54,194 nt of DNA, from positions 1 to 54,194 of the IMG/VR virus record IMGVR_UViG_3300033571_001946. The stretch is one strand, 5' to 3'. The notes below the pieces were generated by a model, which saw nothing but the letters and a program-made list of their open reading frames with translations, was not told the origin of the DNA and searched no databases. Position 1 is the stretch's first letter, and every line of letters starts with the position of its first letter. Positions 8,408 through 15,947 of this stretch are shown here, piece by piece. This stretch comes from a virus. The translations under genes were made by a program, and so were the position numbers.

Positions 8408-8438
8408 GATTAGGGGCGGGTAAAACCGCCCCTTAATC
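8408..8438 (+). terminator. Strong GC hairpin between SSB and primase genes
   Basis: The left arm GATTAGGGGCGG (8408-8419) pairs with the right arm CCGCCCCTTAATC (8426-8438), apart from one extra T, around the loop GTAAAA, and is followed by CTTTATA. It is a plausible intrinsic terminator or attenuator. Because the primase ATG at 8447 is only 8 bases further on, the same fold could also limit primase translation. Confidence 0.75.
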
Positions 8439-8446
8439 TTTATACT

Positions 8447-9466
8447 ATGTACGGCAAACCAGTAAAAGAACTTACAATAGATGAGATTCTATCTAGAGTC
8501 TCAGAATGGGACTTATGGTCTTATTATATCCCTGGTGTACAGCTCAAGAAGAAATTCAAGAGTCCACTACGTAAGGATGAAGAGCCATCTGCTTCCTTGT
8601 TTGTAAACAGACAAAACTCTATACTCTTTAAAGACTTTGGTACAGGTCAAACAATGAATATCTGGTCTTTCCTGCAGGTTAGATACAATGTTACCTTTAG
8701 AGAAGTTTTGTTACTGGTTAACAATGACTTCAATCTAAAACTAGGTAGTAAAACCCTGAAGATAAAGCCTTCTATGGAACTCTTTGGAGTAGTTACTAAC
8801 CATGTAATAGAGCAAAAGGAACCTAGTACCATTAAAATAAAGAGTAGACCTTGGTCTTTAAAGGACAAAGAGTACTGGGGACAGTATGGACTTACCGTAT
8901 CATTCCTAGACTCTCATAATGTAAAACCTTTACAGAACTATTGGGTCAATGATTATTTAGTATACTGGCATTCAGACAGTAACCCTGCATACAGCTATGA
9001 GTTTGGACGAAGTAAGAGGAAAGTGTACAGTCCTTTTGCTAAAAAGTTTAAGTTCCTTACTAACGCAGGAGATAAGACAATCCAAGGCCTAGATTATCTT
9101 CCTAAGACTGGAGAATGCTTAGTAATTACAAAGAGTTATAAAGACGTCCTTGTGTTACAAAGTCTTGGTTATCACTCAATTGCCCCACAAAGTGAGTCTA
9201 TGACCATATCATCTGAGATGATAGATAATCTTAAAAGTAGGTTTAAGCACATATATCTGTTGTATGATAATGATGCTACAGGTAAAAAGTACAGTAAAAA
9301 ACTTTGCGAGCAATATAGGCTTATGTCTATATTTGTTCCAGAGCCTATTAAAGATATATCAGACTATAGAAAAACATACGGTATAGTCAAAACAGTAGGT
9401 TTGCTAAAAGCCCTTCTAGATGAAGACAGAGAAAGAGAAGAAGTCACAAAAGGTAATTCGTTCTAG
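8447..9466 (+). CDS. DnaG-like primase with TOPRIM domain
   Basis: 339 residues. The N-terminal part (about 1-100) carries FKSPLRKDEEPSASLFV and ILFKDFGTG (about residues 37-66), the primase core pattern of phage DnaG-type proteins but without the CHC2 zinc-binding cysteines. The TOPRIM domain is visible as LVITKSYKDVLVLQSLG (about 225-241; the usual E is replaced by K-S) and IYLLYDNDATGKKYSKKL (about 270-287), the D-x-D metal-binding part. It should make RNA primers on single-stranded DNA for the helicase at 4842. There is no helicase domain fused. The start is 8 bases after the hairpin at 8408-8438; the end overlaps the resolvase-like gene by 47 bases. Confidence 0.8.
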   Translation: MYGKPVKELTIDEILSRVSEWDLWSYYIPGVQLKKKFKSPLRKDEEPSASLFVNRQNSILFKDFGTGQTMNIWSFLQVRYNVTFREVLLLVNNDFNLKLGSKTLKIKPSMELFGVVTNHVIEQKEPSTIKIKSRPWSLKDKEYWGQYGLTVSFLDSHNVKPLQNYWVNDYLVYWHSDSNPAYSYEFGRSKRKVYSPFAKKFKFLTNAGDKTIQGLDYLPKTGECLVITKSYKDVLVLQSLGYHSIAPQSESMTISSEMIDNLKSRFKHIYLLYDNDATGKKYSKKLCEQYRLMSIFVPEPIKDISDYRKTYGIVKTVGLLKALLDEDREREEVTKGNSF

Positions 9467-9860
9467 GCCTAAGCCTAAGTCTCCTAACTCAGGAGCAAGG
9501 GCAAGAAGAAAAGGACATACGTATGAGCGTAATATTGTCAAGTTCTTTAAGGATCTAGGATTTGAGCAAGCCAAAACTAGTAGACTAGGAAGCAGATTGC
9601 TTGATGCTGCAAAGGTGGATATATGTGATATACCATTCAATGTACAATGCAAGGCAGTCGAAGCGCACATAGATTATTACAAATTGACTGAAGAAATTAC
9701 AGCTGAGGTCAATAAACTTGTGCCTAAGAGAGCAGAGTATCCTGTAATAATCTTTCACAAAAAGAACAAGAAGACTAACATAGTAATGACTATGGAAGAG
9801 TTTAAGAAGTTCTTTAACACAATGTGGAGTAACAAATTAATTTATGACCATTACGTTTAG
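9420..9860 (+). CDS. PD-(D/E)XK Holliday-junction-resolvase-like nuclease
   Basis: 146 residues. After a basic disordered N-terminus (KTEKEKKSQKVIRSRPKPKS) comes GHTYERNIVKFFKDLGF with Glu36, then TSRLGSRLLDAAKVDICDI with acidic residues near 62 and 67, and the strand NVQCKAV with Q-x-K (residues 76-78). This E ... D ... QxK order is the PD-(D/E)XK pattern of archaeal- and phage-type Holliday junction resolvases. The likely role is cutting branched replication or recombination intermediates before packaging. The long overlap (47 bases) with the primase makes the start somewhat uncertain; the nuclease motifs all lie downstream of the overlap except the basic tail. Confidence 0.7.
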   Translation: MKTEKEKKSQKVIRSRPKPKSPNSGARARRKGHTYERNIVKFFKDLGFEQAKTSRLGSRLLDAAKVDICDIPFNVQCKAVEAHIDYYKLTEEITAEVNKLVPKRAEYPVIIFHKKNKKTNIVMTMEEFKKFFNTMWSNKLIYDHYV

Positions 9861-10152
9861 TAGTCAGTACAAAAGAGAATGCTACGATGCATTCAGATAT
9901 TCTCCATATATTAATAAAGTCATGGAGTCTCTGGATAGTGGTAATTCTCCTAATCTTAGGTCTTACATGGATGCATCTATTGATGATTTACAGAATGAGA
10001 TAAATCAGCCAATAGGTGATGGTGAGCATAGCATCCATAATAGCAGAGTACAACAACTTAGATTGATGTACTCTAGCTGGTATAAGTTATTTGAATTATT
10101 GGAAAGTCAAGACACAACAGAATATGAACTACTTCCAAATACCAGCAATTAG
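9844..10152 (+). CDS. Hypothetical protein, 102 residues
   Basis: A mainly helical small protein with an aromatic N-terminus (YKRECYDAFRYSPYINKV), then SMDASIDDLQNEI-like helix and a central segment GDGEHSIHNSRVQQLRLMYSSW. No family recognised. It sits between the resolvase-like and RecE-like nuclease genes, overlapping them by 17 and 29 bases. Function unknown; context suggests a recombination accessory protein. Confidence 0.58.
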   Translation: MTITFSSQYKRECYDAFRYSPYINKVMESLDSGNSPNLRSYMDASIDDLQNEINQPIGDGEHSIHNSRVQQLRLMYSSWYKLFELLESQDTTEYELLPNTSN

Positions 10153-11131
10153 TAATTCTTCACTCAGTACATTTAATTACGACCCTTCGTATTATTACAA
10201 GGTACATGTAACCAAGGAGCTTGTAGATAGAAAAGAAAGCTCTTCTCTTACCTTTGGTTCATTGGTACATTGCCTTATACTAGAGCCTGAAGAAATACCT
10301 AACAGGTATGTAGTATCCACGCTAAATCCAGAGGACAAACCTGCTGGTATGATGCTGGACTTTATTAATGCCCTTCTTCAATTTGATATTGTAGATGATA
10401 TTAGCATAGATGCAGCCTATGCAAAGTCAGGCTATAAGATCAGTAAAGAGAAGGTGCTTGAGTCATTTAATAAGTCTGCTAATCAACTCTACTACAATGA
10501 GATGTTTAACAGCAAAGGCAAAAGCCTTGTTTTAAAGAATGAGTTTGATCTTGCTACACAATGTGCAAACATTGCTATGCATAATCCTCAATGGCCTGAA
10601 ATCTTAGGTGAGTATACTTGGATTACACACAAAGAACTTGAGATACTGTGGGAAGAAAATGGCCTGCAGTTTAAGTCAAAGCTAGACCATCTTTATATAA
10701 GAAGGACTGGTGATACTTTGTTTGTCAAGTACTTTGACTATAAGACAGACAGCCAAAAACCTGTATATAAATACATAGAAACATTTGAGTATTGGAAGAC
10801 CTACAGACAGATGGCTTTTTATGAGAAAGCTATTAGGCAGTGGGTCAAACAAGAATATGTAGATATTCCTCATGTACACATTGTAATGTACCTTGTACCT
10901 ATTGATGTGATAAGGTGTAAATCCCTTATCTATAACGTAGATAAAAGTTACATTGAGAAAGGTACTAAGGAAATAAACGAAGACCTCAATAACTTGTTAT
11001 GGCATATAGAGACAGGTAAGTGGGAATATCCAAGAGCTACATATAAGCAATTGGAAAGTTCTTCTAGCCTGACTTTGTTTGACAAGGAATATTATCTACA
11101 TTTAGGACTCAATAAGCTGAACATAGCATGA
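10124..11131 (+). CDS. RecE/lambda-exonuclease-like PD-(D/E)XK nuclease
   Basis: I start at the ATG at 10124 (MNYFQIPAISNSSLSTFNYD), typical of the family, not at 10091, which adds a Lys/Thr-rich tail inside the preceding gene. The first motif is FGSLVHCLILEPEE (about residues 44-57), found in phage exonucleases of the RecE/Cas4 type, and the catalytic core is KSKLDHLYIRR (D at about 188) plus YFDYKTDSQ (D-x-K at about 205-207). It should degrade one strand of double-stranded DNA ends. Together with the RecT-like protein at 7047 it would make a RecET-type annealing pair. It overlaps the MazG-like gene by 4 bases (ATGA). Confidence 0.75.
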   Translation: MNYFQIPAISNSSLSTFNYDPSYYYKVHVTKELVDRKESSSLTFGSLVHCLILEPEEIPNRYVVSTLNPEDKPAGMMLDFINALLQFDIVDDISIDAAYAKSGYKISKEKVLESFNKSANQLYYNEMFNSKGKSLVLKNEFDLATQCANIAMHNPQWPEILGEYTWITHKELEILWEENGLQFKSKLDHLYIRRTGDTLFVKYFDYKTDSQKPVYKYIETFEYWKTYRQMAFYEKAIRQWVKQEYVDIPHVHIVMYLVPIDVIRCKSLIYNVDKSYIEKGTKEINEDLNNLLWHIETGKWEYPRATYKQLESSSSLTLFDKEYYLHLGLNKLNIA

Positions 11132-11523
11132 AAGAGTGTATAAAGAAAATAGAGGAGTTTCATAAAGCATTCAAGATTCATTCTGAGAGTGTTCCTACTA
11201 TACCTGATACAGCTACAGTACAGCTCAGGTATAAACTGGCACTAGAAGAACTCCAAGAATTCATGGATGCATGTCAAGTTGAGGATTCAGTAAAGGTATT
11301 TGATGCACTTGTAGACCAATTATACATTCTTTTAGGTACTGCTCATGTCTTTGGCATGGCAGATGCATTGGAAGAAGGTTTTAAGGAAGTCCATAGGTCC
11401 AACATGACCAAGCTGGATGAGAATGGCAAGCCAGTATATCGTGAAGATGGGAAAGTAATTAAGTCACATCTTTATGAAAAGCCTGACCTTGCTACAGTTT
11501 TAGGCGAAATATATTCAGTATAG
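11128..11523 (+). CDS. MazG-like nucleoside-triphosphate pyrophosphohydrolase
   Basis: 131 residues with the all-alpha MazG/phosphoribosyl-ATP pyrophosphohydrolase signature: a first helix beginning IEEFHKAFKI, the EExxE motif LEELQEFMDA (E40, E41, E44), a second metal-binding helix with D59 and D63 in FDALVDQLYILLGTAHVFGM, and the trailing EVHRSNMTKL. Members hydrolyse NTPs or dNTPs to the monophosphate and pyrophosphate. Phage versions are thought to tune nucleotide pools or alarmone levels. It overlaps the upstream nuclease by 4 bases and is followed after 5 bases by an unrecognised gene. Confidence 0.85.
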   Translation: MKECIKKIEEFHKAFKIHSESVPTIPDTATVQLRYKLALEELQEFMDACQVEDSVKVFDALVDQLYILLGTAHVFGMADALEEGFKEVHRSNMTKLDENGKPVYREDGKVIKSHLYEKPDLATVLGEIYSV

Positions 11524-11528
11524 TAAGT

Positions 11529-12104
11529 ATGAGGAAGACCAGGTTTGAACCAAAAGAAAGGAACAAAGCCTACATCTTTCTTCCTCCTATGCTTGATATA
11601 GACCCTGTATTTATGCAATTGCATCTGTTGCTAAATGTATATTTATCTTCAGATGATCTCCCGGATGTAAAGAATTCCATATTCTTACATTATGAGTATC
11701 AAGATTTAGAGGGGTCCTTTGCAAGATTAGAAAATAATCTTAAGAAGAACTTGCATTTCAGAGGTATGTATGAACCTGATAAGTACACTACCATATTCTA
11801 TTTTCATGTCCCCAAACACTGGTTTGATGATTATCTCCTGTTCTTAGATAGTAAGTACAGTAAGATTTCTGAGACATTGAAAAAGAAGATTCTGAGATTC
11901 TACAATCTTGGTTCACACTCCCAAGTGTACAAAGTGCTTTACAGAGATATAGAAAGACGTAGAGAGCTAGAAGAAGAATTAGATGTAGAGCTACCAGCTG
12001 AAGCAGAGGTAGCAAGTGCATTAGACTTTAGACAAGAGAGCTACACAGAAGCACACAAAATAATCCACTTGAATAAATCCAATAAAGAACTCTGGGAAAT
12101 TTAA
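11529..12104 (+). CDS. Hypothetical protein, 191 residues
   Basis: No family recognised. The first half is mixed with hydrophobic helices (DPVFMQLHLLLNVYLSS), the middle has an aromatic stretch (TTIFYFHVPKHWFDDYLLFLD), and from about residue 110 on it is highly charged and helical (RDIERRRELEEELDVELPAE). No membrane segment or catalytic motif. It lies between the MazG-like and DnaA-like genes, 5 and 8 bases from them. Function unknown. Confidence 0.62.
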   Translation: MRKTRFEPKERNKAYIFLPPMLDIDPVFMQLHLLLNVYLSSDDLPDVKNSIFLHYEYQDLEGSFARLENNLKKNLHFRGMYEPDKYTTIFYFHVPKHWFDDYLLFLDSKYSKISETLKKKILRFYNLGSHSQVYKVLYRDIERRRELEEELDVELPAEAEVASALDFRQESYTEAHKIIHLNKSNKELWEI

Positions 12105-12112
12105 ATTAAGTA

Positions 12113-12643
12113 ATGCGGAATATCATAGTACCTGAAAGTGCCCTAGAAACTTCCGATAAATTTAAGCAATGGTTCTCTATGATGTACGCTGAGTTATTTG
12201 GCGACCCTTTAGTAATGAAGCTCCAAAGAACGGGCTTTCCTAAAGATCCAGAGAGAGCAACAGCATTGCTTGAGATGATGCTAAAACATGTAAATTTGAT
12301 ATTGTTTGGCGATCCTAATTTACCGTACTTTAAGACAAAAACTAAAAGATTCTCTGGTAGAATATCTGATGTATTAGCTGTAACTGCTCATCTTATCTTA
12401 GAGCAATACGCAATACAACTTGTAGAGCTAGGGAACCATCTTAGTGTAAACCATGCTACTGTTATTTACTACCGAAAGAAAGTAAATGACAGGCTATGTG
12501 TAGACAAGAAGTTTGCATCTGCGTATATAAGAATCCTTCTTAGTATGCAAAGAGCAGGTCTTATTGACACAATAAAGATTTCTCATCCTGAGTTATCTAA
12601 GTTGTTGAAAGTACATGGTGGAGCACTTGCTGAACTAAAATAG
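12113..12643 (+). CDS. DnaA-domain-IV-like DNA-binding protein
   Basis: 176 residues. Residues about 88-128 (ISDVLAVTAHLILEQYAIQL, then LSVNHATVIYYRKKVNDRL) resemble the C-terminal helix-turn-helix of DnaA, whose signature is a (D/N)H-(A/S/T)-TV motif in the recognition helix; here N-H-A-T-V is present at about 113-117. There is no AAA+ ATPase domain. The N-terminal 80 residues are unassigned and contain two FGDP repeats. The likely role is sequence-specific DNA binding, possibly at the phage origin or at DnaA boxes of the host. It is the last gene of the plus-strand block, ending before the convergent terminator. Confidence 0.65.
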   Translation: MRNIIVPESALETSDKFKQWFSMMYAELFGDPLVMKLQRTGFPKDPERATALLEMMLKHVNLILFGDPNLPYFKTKTKRFSGRISDVLAVTAHLILEQYAIQLVELGNHLSVNHATVIYYRKKVNDRLCVDKKFASAYIRILLSMQRAGLIDTIKISHPELSKLLKVHGGALAELK

Positions 12644-12651
12644 TGTGTGTG

Positions 12652-12688
12652 AAAAGAGAAGGAGGCCCGTAAGCCTCCTTTCTCTTTT
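12652..12688. terminator. Bidirectional terminator between convergent gene blocks
   Basis: The left arm AAAAGAGAAGGAGGC (12652-12666) pairs with the right arm GCCTCCTTTCTCTTTT (12673-12688) around the loop CCGTAA, with one extra T. The A-rich and T-rich ends serve as a uridine tract in both directions. It lies between the DnaA-like gene (+) and the 1073-residue gene (-), exactly where transcription would meet. Confidence 0.9.
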
Positions 12689-12725
12689 ATTAGTAGCCCT
12701 TCGTGAGCCCCTTTTTTTCAACTGA

Positions 12726-15700
12726 TTAAAACAAAGCTCGCTGCTTTATAAAATCTAGGTTGCTTCCAGGGTCTTGAAAATCATAAATTTTAGAAAGAAT
12801 AGGAACAAGGTCATTTATATCTTTCTCTAGTTTATAATCTCCTTTTTCATAACGACCTGTCTTTCTCTCATATACCTCAGTAGGAGCAAAGATTAGCTGC
12901 TTCATAGCACCACTCATCTTTTCAAGTACTCCCATAGATACTGCAGGTGTACTAAGGATTCTTAAAGAAGCATTTACATCACCTATATAAAACCCTACAT
13001 CATCACTAAACCTTCTAAGTTGTAGTTCTGCGTGTTGAGTTACAGGATCATCATCATCTAAACCACTTAATCCAAAGATTAAGATGTTAGTTGCAATGAA
13101 TGTAGATATTTCTACTAAGGTCTTTTTTAAAGCTTCTTGTTCTTCAGGAGTACCAGTAGAGAAAGCTTCTAAAGATTTTTCTTTATAGCTCTGTATTACT
13201 TTATTTATAAATACTCTGTAATATCCTGCAGTCCATTCACCCTCTTCCATATCTACATAACCACGACCCCATCTTTTTCTTATGCTTGGGTATACGTATT
13301 TACGGAACATCATAATAAGCTTACCGTACCATCTTCTTTGAAGACTTGGAGAATCAAACCTATTGTAGACACCATGCATTTCTTTGTTCATTTTATGCAG
13401 TTTTTGCATAAGATTGAACCTATCCTGCTCAGACCATTCTACACCAGGTTTTAATTTACCATTACCATCATAAGCATCCCAAAGGCTTATTTTATCTCCT
13501 TTGTAGTTTACTTTAGTACCTTTTAACAAGGCAACCATAGCAGTATACTGAATTTGCTGCTCTGAACCTTTCATTAAAAAATACCCAGCATCAGTAGTCA
13601 TGAGTTTTCTTGCGTAACTACCTGTAATCTTACGACCATACATGTCAGTAAACTCACCTTGAATAGCATCATATACCTCAGCAAGAACACCAAGCTTAGA
13701 TTTAGGTACACCATTAGCTACATCTTGTAGTAAACCTGGAGCTTCAGAAGTATATGTAGCTAAAGCTTCAGCATAATCTTTTGCACTATAGTATCTACTA
13801 CCTACTGTTTGCAGTAAGTTTTGGAAGTTACCAATAGTCACGTTGTTAATAGCAGAAGTTATATTACCCATCAACTGCACAGCAGCTGTAAGAGCTCCTG
13901 CTTTTTTTGCTAGTTTATTTACAGTAATATTAGTACCAGGTATTTTATCTACTATTTCTTCTTCTCCATATACTACTTTATCAAGGAACTCAAGCAGTTG
14001 GTTGTTTATTTTAGTAGCATCAGCTTCAGTCCATTCTGCTTTATCTATTACATCTTTTATACCACCTAAAGCTGTACGTTGTGTAATACCAAGCTGGACA
14101 TTACCTTTTACCAAGTCTGTAAGAATTGATACGTTAGGTAATACATTAGACATAGTATCATACGTATCAGCCATTTGTGAGAACTTAAGAACACTTTGCA
14201 GTAAGTCTTTACTCAGCTGACTATCCTCAATTAAAGAGGTGTAATAGATTGGTACATACTTCTTTCTTTCTCCTGAAGGAGTAAATACACCAAACTCTCT
14301 ATCATAAGTATCTACTTGTACAGCACGTTGCAAGTCAAGCTTAGCAGCTTTTAAAGGATCTTTAAGATAAGCTGCACGCCTATCATCAAAATCCTGTGGG
14401 ATTATACCATGCTTAAGTTGCCTTGCAGGATGTAGCTTTTTATTTGCTGCATCATACTGCTCATACAATTCTTTGTAGTAAGGGTTTGAAGCTACAAGCT
14501 GGAAAAACTTTTCATTCCTATACTTAGCCATAGAGGGTCTTTTAAACTCTCCTGAGTATATAAGTATAGTCTTGCTGTTCTTAGAATAAACTTGCTCAGG
14601 ACTATAATAATCTGAAGTAGATGTACCATCTCCATATAAAGAGTTATCTACTTCTACAGTATTATCTTGAATCCAGCGCTCAAACTTAGCAGGAGATAGT
14701 GTCCTGCGTTTTTCTTCTAGTAAAGCTCTAGTATCAGCAAGCTCAGTGTTAGCTTTATACCAGTTAGCTACTGCTGCTGACCATTGCCTGTGTTCTTCAG
14801 TACCAAGTAAAGGTTTTCTATCACCGTATTTATTCTTAAGCTTCTCAAAGAATTCATCCTTATTCTTTTCAAATAAGTCTGTTCTAATAGGTGTATGGAA
14901 AGCAGCTCTTTTTATATACTTCCATTCACCTTTCTTTTGACCATTTTCTATAATAGGCTTACCATTTTTATCTAGCTCTGCAACAAACTCTTTGTGCTCT
15001 ACATAATGATAGTAAGGTCTATTAAAATCATCCTGGTCACCCTCATTACCAGGAATTTGCTTATACAAAGAAAAAAGCTTGTCACGTCTATCTATCTGAG
15101 CTAAACGTGCATTCTCTAATTCTCTTTTTAAAGTAGAAGCTACAAGACCTAATAAAGGATCTCTACTGTTTGCAACTGTACCAATAAGACCTGTTACTAC
15201 ACTTACATCAGCATCTGCATATTTCAGAAGTTCTTCAAGACGCTCTTCAGATATAAGCATATCTTCTTTGCCTCTTTTACGAAGGTTCTCATTAACCCTA
15301 TCAAGCTGAGGCTTAAGCCACTTTACTGTAAGAGTGTAAGACAGTTCTTGATAATCATTTATAATATCACGTCTTCTTTGAATAGCATTGAATAACCAGT
15401 CTCCGTGCTGACCAAAGACAGAACTTCCATCTTGTCTAAATACACTTTTATAAATGTCATCCAATACACTGTATGTAGCTACAAACTCTTTAAGTTCATT
15501 AAGAGTTTCAGCTACATCTTTTTTCTCCAGTTCACTAAGCTTGTCATAGTCTCCTGAGAGTAGCATATCTTTAATAGCGTTAATACGCTTTTCAGCATAA
15601 GCTACTTTACTATTGGCAGTACGTATAAGGTAAAGCATACCTTCATACTTATTACCTTGCTCAAGATTAAACAGGATAGTGTCAATCTCTTGTACAAGCT

Positions 15701-15947
15701 TTTGACCTAAAGGTTTTTCTTGATAAATCTTACGTTGCTTTTGTAAGACCTCTTTTACCTTATTGACTAAAGGCTTGGGTACAATAGGTACTCCTTCTTT
15801 GTCTTGTTCTAAAAGTTTCTTAGCATCAGTAAGACTTGACGGAATGTCAAACTTATTCAGAATGTATGCCTTCATGGCTTGGTCTTCACCAAGCGCATCA
15901 ATCATTTCACGGTATATAGGGTGTGCTTTGTTAGGACAGAATTGCAT
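12726..15947 (-). CDS. Large virion cargo protein downstream of virion RNA polymerase
   Basis: 1073 residues, starting by a 1-base TAATG overlap with the end of the giant RNA polymerase gene, so the two are translationally coupled. The N-terminus MQFCPNKAHPIYREMIDALG is followed by long charged helices. The C-terminal third carries the basic stretch GKLIMMFRKYVYPSIRKRWGRGY and one hydrophobic segment STFIATNILIFGLSGL, then acidic LDDDDP. In crAss-like phages the RNA polymerase is accompanied by other large ejected proteins; this is the best reading here, with the basic and hydrophobic end perhaps touching membrane or DNA during entry. No enzymatic motif was found. I cannot say whether it is a second polymerase subunit. 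Confidence 0.65.
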   Translation of the reverse strand: MQFCPNKAHPIYREMIDALGEDQAMKAYILNKFDIPSSLTDAKKLLEQDKEGVPIVPKPLVNKVKEVLQKQRKIYQEKPLGQKLVQEIDTILFNLEQGNKYEGMLYLIRTANSKVAYAEKRINAIKDMLLSGDYDKLSELEKKDVAETLNELKEFVATYSVLDDIYKSVFRQDGSSVFGQHGDWLFNAIQRRRDIINDYQELSYTLTVKWLKPQLDRVNENLRKRGKEDMLISEERLEELLKYADADVSVVTGLIGTVANSRDPLLGLVASTLKRELENARLAQIDRRDKLFSLYKQIPGNEGDQDDFNRPYYHYVEHKEFVAELDKNGKPIIENGQKKGEWKYIKRAAFHTPIRTDLFEKNKDEFFEKLKNKYGDRKPLLGTEEHRQWSAAVANWYKANTELADTRALLEEKRRTLSPAKFERWIQDNTVEVDNSLYGDGTSTSDYYSPEQVYSKNSKTILIYSGEFKRPSMAKYRNEKFFQLVASNPYYKELYEQYDAANKKLHPARQLKHGIIPQDFDDRRAAYLKDPLKAAKLDLQRAVQVDTYDREFGVFTPSGERKKYVPIYYTSLIEDSQLSKDLLQSVLKFSQMADTYDTMSNVLPNVSILTDLVKGNVQLGITQRTALGGIKDVIDKAEWTEADATKINNQLLEFLDKVVYGEEEIVDKIPGTNITVNKLAKKAGALTAAVQLMGNITSAINNVTIGNFQNLLQTVGSRYYSAKDYAEALATYTSEAPGLLQDVANGVPKSKLGVLAEVYDAIQGEFTDMYGRKITGSYARKLMTTDAGYFLMKGSEQQIQYTAMVALLKGTKVNYKGDKISLWDAYDGNGKLKPGVEWSEQDRFNLMQKLHKMNKEMHGVYNRFDSPSLQRRWYGKLIMMFRKYVYPSIRKRWGRGYVDMEEGEWTAGYYRVFINKVIQSYKEKSLEAFSTGTPEEQEALKKTLVEISTFIATNILIFGLSGLDDDDPVTQHAELQLRRFSDDVGFYIGDVNASLRILSTPAVSMGVLEKMSGAMKQLIFAPTEVYERKTGRYEKGDYKLEKDINDLVPILSKIYDFQDPGSNLDFIKQRALF

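Noticed and set aside
12690-12725. Second terminator in AGCCCTTCGTGAGCCCC with a T-run
   Set aside because: The repeated AGCCC is a direct, not inverted, repeat, so it does not form a stem.
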